From the NCBI GenBank assembly GCA_934373635.1, contig CAKROZ010000001.1, forward strand, positions 62,001 through 126,000: a stretch of 64,000 nt of DNA. Reading direction: 5' to 3'. Source of the stretch: an uncultured Eubacteriales bacterium (lineage in GTDB: Bacteria > Bacillota > Clostridia > Oscillospirales > CAG-272). The stretch's first letter is position 1; each line of letters opens with the position of its first letter. Below the pieces are notes generated by a model. The model made no database searches, was not told where the DNA came from, and saw nothing but the letters and a program-made list of their open reading frames with translations. Both the position numbers and the translations under genes were made by a program. Positions 37,926 through 45,701 of this stretch are shown one piece after another.

Positions 37926-38001
37926 GGTGGAGATGGTAGGGCTCGAACCTATGACCTCTTGCATGTCAAGCAAACGCTCTAACCAACTGAGCTACACCTC
38001 C
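37925..38001 (-). tRNA. tRNA-Val (anticodon GAC)
   Basis: 77 nt on the minus strand with encoded CCA. Acceptor stem GGAGGTG/CATCTCC pairs (one G-T). The anticodon loop is TTGACAT, giving GAC, which reads GUC/GUU valine codons. The T arm GGTTCGAGCCC is standard. A terminator follows directly. Confidence 0.95.
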
Positions 38002-38114
38002 ATAGGCGGAACGCAGTTAGTATACCACACTTTTTCAAAAAAAGCAAGAGGTTTTTTCATTTTTTTTGCATTTCCGAAAAAATTTTCTCTTCGGATGCCC
38101 GTTTCGATGCCTTT

Positions 38115-41003
38115 TTACAGCTCGAGCCGCACGGGAAGCTCCTCGCCGCAGGCGTCGAGCGCTTCCTTCGCGCCAACGACGCAGAGCGCGGCGCCGGCAC
38201 TCGCCGCCTCGATGCGGTCGGCGATGGCGCGGAGATCGTCCGCCGTCGTTTCCGTCATTTCGCGGCGCAGACGCATTCTGTCCTCGTAGGTGACGCCCTG
38301 GAGGTAGAGGGAGGTCGCGACGTTTCCCTTCATGCTCGGGGAGAGCAGGGGCTCGGACGCCGCGACGGCACCGATGATATATTTGGTAAGGTCGGGAGCG
38401 CCGTCGGCGAATTTCCGAAGGAAGTCTGCCACCTCGCGGTAGCGGGCAAGGCTCCGCGCGGCGTTCGGGTCGCGGTAGGAGTAGCAGAAGAACATGCCGC
38501 CCCGCCGCGCGCCGAAGCCCGCACCGTAAGCGCCGCCCTGCACGCGGATGGTGTTCCAGAGATACTCGAGCGACAGGATTTTCTGCGCGACGGACATCGC
38601 GCCCGAATAGGACGCGGTGTCACACGCCGCCATCGCGGCAAAAGAGATTTGCGCGGGGATGACGATGCCTTCTCCCTTCGTGCAGAGAAGCGGGCAGTCG
38701 ATTCGCTCGGGGGGACGCACGCCGTCGCTCTTCATGACGGAGAGCAGGTCGGAGAGGAAGTCCGGCTCCCGTCTTCCCGTCAGACCGATGAACAGGCGCT
38801 CCTTCGTAAAGAGTTTTTTCGCGAGCGAAGAGAGCGCGCACGCGATAGCCTCCCCGCACGCGGAGAAGCTCTTGTCCTTTTCCTTCAGGAAACGGTAGGA
38901 CTCGTATCCGGCAATCAGCTCGCCGACGGCGGAACCGACGCTGAAATGCGCGGTGGCGCGCTTGATCGCCGCCGAATGTCCCGAGGAAACGAAGAATTCC
39001 TCGCTGTCGAGCTTCAACTGACGGAGAATGTGCCCGATGGCGTCAAGGTCGGAGAATTTCGTGTGATAGAGAATCTCGTCGAGGATGCCGACAATCTTTC
39101 CGCGGTTCCCGTCAAGGGCACTGACCGTAACGCGGAGATTGACAAAGGCGCCGTCTGCGAGATCCTTTCGGTCGGAGGCGTCGACGGCAAAATTCACACC
39201 GCCGAGCCATGTTTTGATCTCATCCTGAAGCGCGAGCGCGCCGTACTTTTCGGTATCGAGCTGACCGAGTACCGCGCTGAGCAGAGGCAGAAGCAAAAGC
39301 TCTTCCCGTCCGAGGTCGTTGGCGCGGAAGAGAAGTTCGAGGTAGACGATGCCGTCGGTGCTCACATCGTGATAGAGAAGGGGCGTCCCCTCCACCTCCG
39401 TCATCTCGCAGGGGAGCGCCTCGGGCGCCTCGGAAATGTCCGAGATGGAAAGCATCGGGAGCGTCGCACGCGCCTCTTCGCTGTCCTCGGTCTGCTGCCA
39501 TGTGCGAAGCTCTTCGCTCTCGCGCAGGACCGCGCGCACACCCGCCTCGCCGAGCGACGTTTTCCATGCCGCCATGCGGCGTTTTTCCTTTTCCGCGCGC
39601 TCTTCTCCGAGCGTCTTCGACGGGAGCATGACGAGCGTCGCACGGTGCGGATTTTCAAGGAAGACCTCTCGCAGAAGCCGCTCGAAATATCCGTTTTCCA
39701 TCTCGGCGCGAAGAGTTGCCATCGTGTCGGCAAAGCAAAGATTCTGCGCAGGGTCGCCGTCGTACAGCCATGTCTCGAGAGAGGAGATCGCGTAGGCAAG
39801 CCCGCGGGGCAGCGTGCCGTAGTCTCTTTCTCTCAAACGGAACTCGAGACTGTTCAGAGAGGCGGTCAGACGGGCGCGGTCAAGCCCTGCCGCCGCTTCC
39901 TCGAAGACGCGTGTGATGCGCTCGAGAAGCAGGGGCACCTTCTCCTCCTCGGTGTTCCGGATCTCAAGGGTGACGATGGATTGCCGTATGCCGTCGTAGG
40001 GGTAGAGGTTGACATCCTCGCAAAGCCCCTCGGAGAGAAGCGCCTTTTTCAGAGGAGATTCGTTTGTCCCGACGAGGAGGTCGAACAGAACGCTGAGGGC
40101 GATCTGCTTTGCCTGCTCGTCATAGCGGTAAGCGCCGTAGCCGAGCGCGACGCGCACCTTGCCCGCGGCATCCTCGGCAGGGGAGATTTCATAATATTTT
40201 TTCGCGGGCGCGGGAGCCACGGGGGATTGATCGGGGATCGACGCGTCGATTTTCTTATACCCGTAAGCGGAAAGATAACCGTCGAGAAGAGGAAGCACCT
40301 CGTCGAGCTTCACCGACCCGTCGAGGAAGATCCTCGCATTGGAGGGGTGATAATATTTTCCGTGGAAGTAGAGAAACTTTTCATAGGAAAGCGTGGTGAT
40401 CGCCTCCGGCTCGCCGCCCGAGTCCTTTCCGTAGCAGAGGTCGGGGAACATGAGCTTTGTCATCTCCTCCGAGATTACCTCGTCCACCGAGGAATAGGCA
40501 CCCTTCATCTCGTTGAGAACGACGCCCGCACACTTCATTTCCTCCTCCGCGGAGGAGAGCTCGAGATGCCATCCCTCCTGGCGGAAAATGCGCGGGTCGG
40601 AGAGAATCGTCGGGTGAAGCACCGCGTCCATATATACGTCGATCAGATTAAGATAATCCTTGTCATTCCGACTGGAAATCGGGTACATTGTCTTGTCGGG
40701 AAAGGTCATAGCGTTAAGAAATGTTTGCATTGACCCCTTTAACAGGTCGACAAACGGCTCTTTGACGGGGAATTTGTCCGAACCGCAAAGCACCGAGTGC
40801 TCAATGATATGGAATACACCCGTGTCATCCTCGGGGATGGTCTTGAAGGTGATGGCGAAGGTCTTGTTCTCATCCTCCCGCTCGAGGAAAATGAGCTCGG
40901 CGCCGTTCTTTTCATATACCATGCGCCACATGACGGCGCCGATCTCGGGAAGCTCCCGCCACTCCGTCACACGGAATCCGTAGAGAAGGTCTCCTGTCTT
41001 CAT
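38115..41003 (-). CDS. M16-family zinc metallopeptidase (presequence-protease type)
   Basis: 962 residues, the single-chain M16C size. The inverted zinc motif HxxEH is seen as FHIIEHSVLCGS (about 63-74), followed by KEPFVDLLKGSMQTFLNAMT, typical of PreP/Cym1 relatives, and the distal zinc glutamate is expected about 75 residues later in LNEMKGAYSS. The second half is a catalytically inactive copy that closes the chamber. Such enzymes degrade peptides of 10-65 residues inside the cell; no signal peptide is present. AAGGAG before ATG 41003 and a TTGACT-17-TATACT promoter support the start. Confidence 0.9.
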   Translation of the reverse strand: MKTGDLLYGFRVTEWRELPEIGAVMWRMVYEKNGAELIFLEREDENKTFAITFKTIPEDDTGVFHIIEHSVLCGSDKFPVKEPFVDLLKGSMQTFLNAMTFPDKTMYPISSRNDKDYLNLIDVYMDAVLHPTILSDPRIFRQEGWHLELSSAEEEMKCAGVVLNEMKGAYSSVDEVISEEMTKLMFPDLCYGKDSGGEPEAITTLSYEKFLYFHGKYYHPSNARIFLDGSVKLDEVLPLLDGYLSAYGYKKIDASIPDQSPVAPAPAKKYYEISPAEDAAGKVRVALGYGAYRYDEQAKQIALSVLFDLLVGTNESPLKKALLSEGLCEDVNLYPYDGIRQSIVTLEIRNTEEEKVPLLLERITRVFEEAAAGLDRARLTASLNSLEFRLRERDYGTLPRGLAYAISSLETWLYDGDPAQNLCFADTMATLRAEMENGYFERLLREVFLENPHRATLVMLPSKTLGEERAEKEKRRMAAWKTSLGEAGVRAVLRESEELRTWQQTEDSEEARATLPMLSISDISEAPEALPCEMTEVEGTPLLYHDVSTDGIVYLELLFRANDLGREELLLLPLLSAVLGQLDTEKYGALALQDEIKTWLGGVNFAVDASDRKDLADGAFVNLRVTVSALDGNRGKIVGILDEILYHTKFSDLDAIGHILRQLKLDSEEFFVSSGHSAAIKRATAHFSVGSAVGELIAGYESYRFLKEKDKSFSACGEAIACALSSLAKKLFTKERLFIGLTGRREPDFLSDLLSVMKSDGVRPPERIDCPLLCTKGEGIVIPAQISFAAMAACDTASYSGAMSVAQKILSLEYLWNTIRVQGGAYGAGFGARRGGMFFCYSYRDPNAARSLARYREVADFLRKFADGAPDLTKYIIGAVAASEPLLSPSMKGNVATSLYLQGVTYEDRMRLRREMTETTADDLRAIADRIEAASAGAALCVVGAKEALDACGEELPVRLEL

Positions 41004-41042
41004 GTTTATCTCCTTATATTATATTTTCATCGGAATGCATCC

Positions 41043-41071
41043 AGTATAGCACAGAAAGAGACAAAAGTCAA
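41043..41071 (-). promoter_or_regulatory. Promoter of the M16 peptidase
   Basis: Minus strand TTGACT (41071-41066), 17-bp spacer, TATACT (41048-41043). Confidence 0.75.
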
Positions 41072-41097
41072 TCGCGCTCGTTTTTTTCGGAGATCTC

Positions 41098-41126
41098 TTG
41101 ACAACCACATAAGAATGTGATATGAT
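41098..41126 (+). promoter_or_regulatory. Promoter of the SPFH gene
   Basis: TTGACA (41098-41103), 17-bp spacer, TATGAT (41121-41126). Confidence 0.85.
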
Positions 41127-41137
41127 ATTGATATCAC
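41117..41137 (+). promoter_or_regulatory. 21-bp palindromic operator over the SPFH -10
   Basis: GTGATAT and ATATCAC arms (41117-41123 and 41131-41137) with a 7-bp spacer. It covers the -10 and the likely transcript start, so a bound protein would block initiation. The ribbon-helix-helix protein two genes on is a natural candidate. Confidence 0.65.
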
Positions 41138-41157
41138 TTTAATACGGAGGAATTCTC

Positions 41158-42159
41158 ATGAAAGAAATCGTACTCGAAGGCAAAAAGAACGGAATGAAGG
41201 TACTGCTTCTCACGCTCCTCGGACTCTGCCTTGCCATCACCCTGATCGTGATCGGCGCAGTCACCGAGATCGTGCCCCTGATGGTGCTCGGCATCGTCTG
41301 GCTCTCGCTCGGCTGGTTTCCCTTCGTGGGCTTGAAGGTCCTGAAGCCGCAGGAGGCGCTCGTCCTTACCCTCTTCGGAAAATACATCGGCACATTGAAG
41401 GGAGAGGGCTTCTATTTCGTCAATCCCTTTGCCACCGCGGTCAATCCCGCCGCCGCCACAAAGCTCAATCAGAGCGGGGACGTAAAGAGTCAGGCGTCGA
41501 TCTCCGTCGGGGACAACGACGGCTCGGTGACGCTCGAGCTTCCCACAAAGAAAATGTCCCTCAAAATGATGACCCTGAACAACAACCGTCAGAAGATTAA
41601 CGATTGCCTCGGCAACCCCGTGGAGATCGGTATCGCCGTCATCTGGCGCATCGTCGATACGGCGAAGGCGGCGTTCAATGTCGATAACTATAAGGAATAC
41701 CTTTCCCTGCAATGCGACAGCGCCTTGCGCAACATCGTCCGCATCTACCCCTATGACGTCGCGCCCAATGTCGATACCACGGGTGACGGCATCGCCGATG
41801 AAGGAAGCCTCCGCGGCTCGAGCGAGGTGGTCGCGGAGAGGATCCGCGCGGAAATCCAGACAAAGGTAGAGAGCGCGGGACTCGAGATCGTCGAGGCGCG
41901 CATCACCTATCTTGCCTATGCCCCGGAGATTGCCGCCGTTATGCTGCAGCGTCAGCAGGCGTCCGCCATCATCGACGCGCGGAAGATGATCGTCGACGGC
42001 GCGGTCGGCATGGTCGAGATGGCGCTCGCGCGCCTCGGCGCGAACGGGACGATCGTCCTCGACGAAGAGAGAAAGGCGGCAATGGTATCGAACCTCCTCG
42101 TCGTCCTGTGCGGGAACCGCGACGCACAGCCCGTCGTCAATTCGGGAAGCCTCTACTGA
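41158..42159 (+). CDS. SPFH/Band 7 (stomatin-flotillin) membrane protein
   Basis: 333 residues. Two N-terminal membrane helices (about 13-60) are followed by the Band 7 domain ([20 protein letters not shown], then GFYFVNPF) and a coiled-coil-prone C-terminal part (about 225-290, [20 protein letters not shown]). SPFH proteins oligomerise at the membrane and organise microdomains or regulate proteases. The client here is unknown. Only one base separates it from the ribbon-helix-helix gene. Confidence 0.88.
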   Translation: MKEIVLEGKKNGMKVLLLTLLGLCLAITLIVIGAVTEIVPLMVLGIVWLSLGWFPFVGLKVLKPQEALVLTLFGKYIGTLKGEGFYFVNPFATAVNPAAATKLNQSGDVKSQASISVGDNDGSVTLELPTKKMSLKMMTLNNNRQKINDCLGNPVEIGIAVIWRIVDTAKAAFNVDNYKEYLSLQCDSALRNIVRIYPYDVAPNVDTTGDGIADEGSLRGSSEVVAERIRAEIQTKVESAGLEIVEARITYLAYAPEIAAVMLQRQQASAIIDARKMIVDGAVGMVEMALARLGANGTIVLDEERKAAMVSNLLVVLCGNRDAQPVVNSGSLY

Positions 42160-42160
42160 T

Positions 42161-42349
42161 ATGTCGGAAGAAAAGAAGCAAGTCCCCCTCCGCCTGTCGA
42201 AATCCCTTTACGATGCCCTCGCCGCATGGGCGGCGGATGACTTCCGCTCCGTGAACGGGCAGATCGAGTATCTCCTGACCGATTGCGTCCGCCGACGCGG
42301 AAGAGAAGGGAAGGGAGAGGGAGAGAGAATTAAGAATGATGAATTATGA
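42161..42349 (+). CDS. Arc-type ribbon-helix-helix DNA-binding protein
   Basis: 62 residues. [20 protein letters not shown] is a ribbon followed by the first helix, and [16 protein letters not shown] is the second helix, a standard Arc/RHH fold. The tail is Glu/Gly/Arg-rich, and its last residues RIKNDEL come from the GAATTAW array. It starts 1 bp after the SPFH stop, so it is surely cotranscribed; SPFH plus RHH pairs recur in Clostridia (from memory). It may bind the palindrome at the SPFH promoter (inference). Confidence 0.75.
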   Translation: MSEEKKQVPLRLSKSLYDALAAWAADDFRSVNGQIEYLLTDCVRRRGREGKGEGERIKNDEL

Positions 42350-42368
42350 ATTATGAATTAAGAATTAG
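42327..42368 (+). repeat. GAATTAW heptamer array 5 (six units)
   Basis: Units GAATTAA, GAATGAT, GAATTAT (x2), GAATTAA, GAATTAG. It encodes the C-terminus of the ribbon-helix-helix protein and abuts the hairpin at 42368. Confidence 0.9.
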
Positions 42369-42416
42369 GAGCTTTGCCCCGCGTTTTCGAAAATACAAAA
42401 CGAGGGGCAAAGCTCC
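42368..42416. repeat. Long hairpin next to array 5
   Basis: GGAGCTTTGCCCC (42368-42380) and GGGGCAAAGCTCC (42404-42416) pair perfectly, with CGTTTT/AAAACG inside. No T run follows, so it is not a standard terminator. Confidence 0.75.
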
Positions 42417-42580
42417 GAGATCTATCATCTAAGACCTGAGACCGAGATCCGAGAGCGAAATCCTTTTTGGTTCTTTCCTCGTGATCTCTTCGCAAACGGA
42501 CAATACGCAAAATGATTTTACCTTCAATGAAGATCGGCACAACCCGCCCTGTTTCAGACGAATGCCTCACGCCGATATTC

Positions 42581-42622
42581 CATATAAAAGGACTGCCGCA
42601 AGAAAGGCAGTCCTTTTATATG
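42581..42622. terminator. 17-bp perfect hairpin, bidirectional terminator-like
   Basis: CATATAAAAGGACTGCC (42581-42597) with GGCAGTCCTTTTATATG (42606-42622), 8-nt loop. Confidence 0.7.
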
Positions 42623-42748
42623 CTTCCTAAGAAAAGAAAAAGCCTTCGCGCGGAGAGCTGCAAAAAACTTCCTTTACGGTTAGCGGAGGGGCGGGCGGAA
42701 TTGAATTTTCGTTAAAATAAAAATTTTCGGAAAAAATGAAAAAAGGGC

Positions 42749-42777
42749 TTGACAAACGAATTTAGAATGAGTATAAT
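42749..42777 (+). promoter_or_regulatory. Consensus promoter of perR-rubrerythrin
   Basis: TTGACA (42749-42754), 17-bp spacer, TATAAT (42772-42777). Confidence 0.9.
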
Positions 42778-42796
42778 ATTTATAGAATCATTCTAA
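42762..42796 (+). promoter_or_regulatory. Two PerR-type boxes
   Basis: Box 1 (42762-42776) TTAGAATGAGTATAA matches the PerR consensus TTATAATNATTATAA at all but two positions. Box 2 (42782-42796) ATAGAATCATTCTAA contains a perfect 6-1-6 palindrome. Box 1 overlaps the -10, box 2 the transcript start. Confidence 0.75.
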
Positions 42797-42809
42797 AAAG
42801 GAAAAACAC

Positions 42810-43196
42810 ATGACACAGCAACGACAAGCCGTCATCGCGGTTCTTCGCTCGACGGGCGGGCATCTTTCGGCGGAGGAGATCTTTCGTCTGGCGAAGGAGC
42901 GGCTCCCCGCGATCTCCCGCGCGACGGTGTATAACAACCTCCACGCGATGGAGGAGGAGAAGAGCATCCGTCGCATCACCGTAGACGGCGCCGACCTTTA
43001 CGACAAGGCATACACTCCGCATCCGCATCTGATCTGTGAGGTGTGCGGGAAGGTGGAAGACCTGCCGCTCCCGTGGCTTGAAAAATCCCTGACAGATGCA
43101 CTCGGAGAAGCACCGACCTCCTACGAATTCAAGATTCGGCACATCTGCCCCGTCTGCCGGGAAAAAGCGCAAAAAGAAAACAATAATTTACATTGA
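42810..43196 (+). CDS. perR: Fur-family regulator, PerR type
   Basis: 128 residues. A winged helix (LSAEEIFRLAKERLPAISRA, TVYNNLHAMEEE) is followed by the dimer/metal domain. HPHLICEVCGKVEDL and HICPVCREKAQ supply the CxxC pairs that hold structural zinc. PerR senses peroxide through metal-catalysed histidine oxidation and represses defence genes. Calling it PerR rather than Fur or Zur rests on the operator and on rubrerythrin following 18 bp later. The protein is slightly short at the N-terminus compared with Bacillus PerR. Confidence 0.85.
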   Translation: MTQQRQAVIAVLRSTGGHLSAEEIFRLAKERLPAISRATVYNNLHAMEEEKSIRRITVDGADLYDKAYTPHPHLICEVCGKVEDLPLPWLEKSLTDALGEAPTSYEFKIRHICPVCREKAQKENNNLH

Positions 43197-43214
43197 TAAA
43201 GGAGAAAACACAAA

Positions 43215-43748
43215 ATGGCACTCAAAGGAACGAAAACCGAAAAGAATCTCATGGCGGCATTTGCCGGAGAATCCCAAGCAAGAAACAAGTATACCTACTT
43301 TGCCTCCGTCGCGAAGAAGGAAGGCTATGAGCAGATCGCGGAGATCTTCCTCAAGACCGCGGAGAACGAGAAGGAGCACGCAAAGATGTGGTTCAAGGAG
43401 CTCGGCGGGCTCGGCACTACGGCGGAGAATCTTGCCGCGGCGGCAGCGGGTGAAAACTACGAATGGACGGACATGTACGAGCAATTTGCGAAGGAAGCGG
43501 AGGAGGAAGGCTTCCCGAAGCTTGCCTATCGTTTCCGTGCCGTCGGCGCCATCGAGAAGGCACATGAGGAAAGATACCGCGCCCTGCTTTCCAACGTGGA
43601 GATGCAGAAGGTGTTCGAGAAGGGCGAGATGACCATGTGGGAGTGCCGCAACTGCGGTCACCTTGTCATGGGTGTGAAAGCGCCTGCGGTCTGCCCCGTC
43701 TGCGCCCATCCGCAGAGCTTCTTCGAAGTGAGAAAAGAAAATTATTGA
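43215..43748 (+). CDS. rbr: Rubrerythrin
   Basis: 177 residues. An N-terminal four-helix diiron domain shows the ExxH signatures [21 protein letters not shown] and EKAHEERY. The C-terminal rubredoxin-like domain has [10 protein letters not shown] and CPVCAHPQ. It reduces hydrogen peroxide with electrons from rubredoxin or NADH, protecting anaerobes in the cytoplasm. AAAGGAG sits before ATG 43215. It is the effector gene of the perR operon, which ends in a strong terminator. Confidence 0.96.
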   Translation: MALKGTKTEKNLMAAFAGESQARNKYTYFASVAKKEGYEQIAEIFLKTAENEKEHAKMWFKELGGLGTTAENLAAAAAGENYEWTDMYEQFAKEAEEEGFPKLAYRFRAVGAIEKAHEERYRALLSNVEMQKVFEKGEMTMWECRNCGHLVMGVKAPAVCPVCAHPQSFFEVRKENY

Positions 43749-43763
43749 GTCCTTCGGGAGTCA

Positions 43764-43807
43764 AATCCCCGAGAGCCGTATTTGCGCGGCTCTCGGGGAT
43801 TTTTTTG
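43764..43807 (+). terminator. Terminator of perR-rbr
   Basis: AATCCCCGAGAGCCG with CGGCTCTCGGGGATT, 15 bp, then T7. Confidence 0.92.
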
Positions 43808-43975
43808 AAATAATTATGAATTTTTCCGGAATTCTCAACATTTGTTGATGTTCTGTTGAGGAAAAATTGCAATTTCAACTTTATAATAGTACGGTGAGAA
43901 TCTTTTCGGTGCTCCCTCGGAGAACGGGGCGGGGAACCGAAGAGAAACGCAACATCCGCAAAGGAGAAAAACGAA

Positions 43976-44488
43976 ATGCTTCGTTGCATTCTCTATATCG
44001 CCGCCATCGAGCTTCTTGCCTTTCCCCTCGGGCGTCTGGTGCCGAAGTCGTGGTTTTCCGAGACGCGCTTTCCCTTTCGGCATCACGAAGCGGAAGACAG
44101 ACTGTACGCCCGTCTGAAGGTGAGACGTTGGCAAAAGAAGCTGCCCGATATGAGTCGGATCGCGCCCGATCTCATGCCACCGAAGAACCTTTCGGGCGAC
44201 TTTCGGGCACGACTCCCACTGATGATACGGGAGACCTGCGTCGCGGAGCTGACCCACGCGCTTCTTTGCGTGCTCGGATTTTTCTGTTTGTTCCTTTGGA
44301 AGGGCGTCGGCGGGCTCGTCTTCTCACTCTTGTGCTTCGCCGCCAATTTTCCGTATATTTTGATTCAACGGTATAACCGACCGCGCCTCGTTCGCCTTCT
44401 CGAAACCATGTCGAGGGAGGAGTCCCCCGCACGGCAAAAAGTCGGGAACGACCGTACACTTTATCCGTCCATGGAGGAAAAACAATGA
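43976..44488 (+). CDS. CrtO-like membrane acyltransferase-family protein
   Basis: 170 residues. A first helix (about 3-22) is followed by RLYARLKVRRWQKKLPDMSR, which matches the conserved core of the glycosyl-4,4'-diaponeurosporenoate acyltransferase family (CrtO). A second helix pair lies at about 95-125, then IQRYNRPRL. Staphylococcal CrtO adds the last fatty acid to staphyloxanthin, but no carotenoid genes are here, so another lipid acceptor is likely. It overlaps the lipid-kinase gene by 4 bp, which supports a lipid role. A TATAAT at 43882-43887 may be its -10. Confidence 0.7.
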   Translation: MLRCILYIAAIELLAFPLGRLVPKSWFSETRFPFRHHEAEDRLYARLKVRRWQKKLPDMSRIAPDLMPPKNLSGDFRARLPLMIRETCVAELTHALLCVLGFFCLFLWKGVGGLVFSLLCFAANFPYILIQRYNRPRLVRLLETMSREESPARQKVGNDRTLYPSMEEKQ

Positions 44489-45363
44489 ATATGTACAGAA
44501 TTCTTTACAATCCGGAAGCAGGAAACGGAAAAGGAAAGCAGGAGACGGAAAAACTCGTCGAAAAAATGAGCGACGCGGCCGTCGAGCTTTACGACATGAC
44601 AAAGCTGAACGGCTATGCGGATTTCTTCGCCGCGTGCGCCCCCGAGGACAGGATCCTTATCGCGGGCGGTGACGGGACGCTCAATCGCTTTCTGAACGAT
44701 ACGGCAGCCCTCACCTATCCGAATTCCGTCTGGTACTACCCCGTCGGAAGCGGAAACGACTTCTGGAGAGATGTCACCGACGGGACGGATACCCCCCTCT
44801 GTATCGACCGTTACATCGTGAACCTCCCGACCGTCGAGGTGAACGGGAAGACCTACCGTGTCCTCAACGGCGTCGGCTACGGCATCGACGGCTATTGTTG
44901 CGAGGTGGGCGACCGCCTTCGCAAAACGTCGGAAAAGCCCGTGAATTATGCCGCCATCGCCATCAAGGGATTGCTCTTTCACTTCCGCCCCGTCAATGCG
45001 AAGATCACGGTCGACGGCGTAACGCATGAATTTCGCAAGGTTTGGCTCGCCCCGACGATGAACGGACACTACTACGGCGGCGGCATGATGCCGACCCCCG
45101 CGCAGGATCGTCTCGGAGAGGAGCACACCGTCTCCACCATGGTCATGCACGGCACGGGCAAGCTCCGTACCCTAATGATCTTCCCCTCCATCTTCAAGGG
45201 AGAACATGTCAGGCATAAAAACGCCGTAGAAGTCATGACGGGGCGGGACATCACCGTGACCTTTGACCGCCCGACGGCGCTTCAGATCGACGGCGAGACC
45301 ATTCTCGGTGTCACGAGCTGCCGCATCCGCGCCGCGGCAAAGGTGCCCGCACTTTCGCACTGA
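44485..45363 (+). CDS. Diacylglycerol/lipid kinase-family protein
   Basis: 292 residues. The DAGK catalytic domain has YNPEAGNGKGKQE at the start, the nucleotide-binding ILIAGGDGTLNRFL (about 58-71), and PVGSGNDFWRD (about 87-97). The C-terminal half is the usual beta-sandwich lobe. Members phosphorylate diacylglycerol, sphingoid or other lipids; the substrate is open. The start overlaps the CrtO-like stop (ATGA); ATG 44491 is an in-frame alternative two codons on. Confidence 0.85.
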   Translation: MNMYRILYNPEAGNGKGKQETEKLVEKMSDAAVELYDMTKLNGYADFFAACAPEDRILIAGGDGTLNRFLNDTAALTYPNSVWYYPVGSGNDFWRDVTDGTDTPLCIDRYIVNLPTVEVNGKTYRVLNGVGYGIDGYCCEVGDRLRKTSEKPVNYAAIAIKGLLFHFRPVNAKITVDGVTHEFRKVWLAPTMNGHYYGGGMMPTPAQDRLGEEHTVSTMVMHGTGKLRTLMIFPSIFKGEHVRHKNAVEVMTGRDITVTFDRPTALQIDGETILGVTSCRIRAAAKVPALSH

Positions 45364-45376
45364 CCCTCTTGCTTAG

Positions 45377-45511
45377 CACCTGACGAAATTTGAAAGTATG
45401 ACCGCCTACTTCGCCTTCAAGGATGATATGGTCACACTCCGCGTGACGAAGACTGCGGAGACTTTCCTGAACGAATACAACGGCGACCTCGTCGGAAAGA
45501 TGAAAATGTAA
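45377..45511 (+). pseudogene. Short coding-like fragment after the lipid kinase
   Basis: 44 codons open between a TAG and a TAA stop, with an internal ATG at 45398. The translation (MTAYFAFKDDMVTLRVTKTA, ending LVGKMKM) uses the genome's preferred codons and looks like a protein C-terminus, but there is no ribosome binding site or upstream body. It is probably the tail of a deleted gene. Family not recognised. Confidence 0.4.
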
Positions 45512-45535
45512 ATAAATATTCCCGATATAACGTAG

Positions 45536-45575
45536 AAAAGCCGCGGAGAAGTGAAAAAATCTCCGCGGCTTTTGC
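45536..45575 (+). terminator. Terminator of the CrtO-like/lipid kinase operon
   Basis: A perfect 14-bp stem (45536-45549 with 45560-45573) ending in TTTT. Confidence 0.85.
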
Positions 45576-45608
45576 GCGTTTTGCATCGGATTTCGAACGC
45601 AAAACGCG
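45575..45608. repeat. Inverted repeat upstream of guaA
   Basis: CGCGTTTTGC (45575-45584) and GCAAAACGCG (45599-45608), 14-bp spacer, beginning where the previous terminator stops. It lies 36 bp upstream of the guaA -35. Confidence 0.65.
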
Positions 45609-45643
45609 GCAACTCCCTTCGACAAAATTTTCGCCCCGCCCTC

Positions 45644-45672
45644 TTGCTTTTTCCCGCAATATCCGTTATAAT
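45644..45672 (+). promoter_or_regulatory. Promoter of guaA
   Basis: TTGCTT (45644-45649, weak), 17-bp spacer, TATAAT (45667-45672). I saw no purine riboswitch in the leader. Confidence 0.6.
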
Positions 45673-45701
45673 AGAAATAAAAAAAGAAAGCAGGGAAAAC
45701 G

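Larger units (their letters stand above)
42350..42809. other. 460-bp intergenic region with two long inverted repeats
   Basis: Contents: the end of array 5, a 13-bp-stem hairpin (42368-42416), a stretch without recognisable genes (42417-42580), a 17-bp terminator (42581-42622), and the perR promoter with operators. The 67-residue frame from 42512 runs through the terminator and was not accepted. Confidence 0.6.

Noticed and set aside
38649..40733. 694-codon plus frame inside the M16 peptidase gene
   Set aside because: Antisense of a well-supported peptidase; charged low-information translation.
42512..42715. 67-codon frame ahead of perR
   Set aside because: It reads through a 17-bp perfect hairpin and shows no family resemblance.
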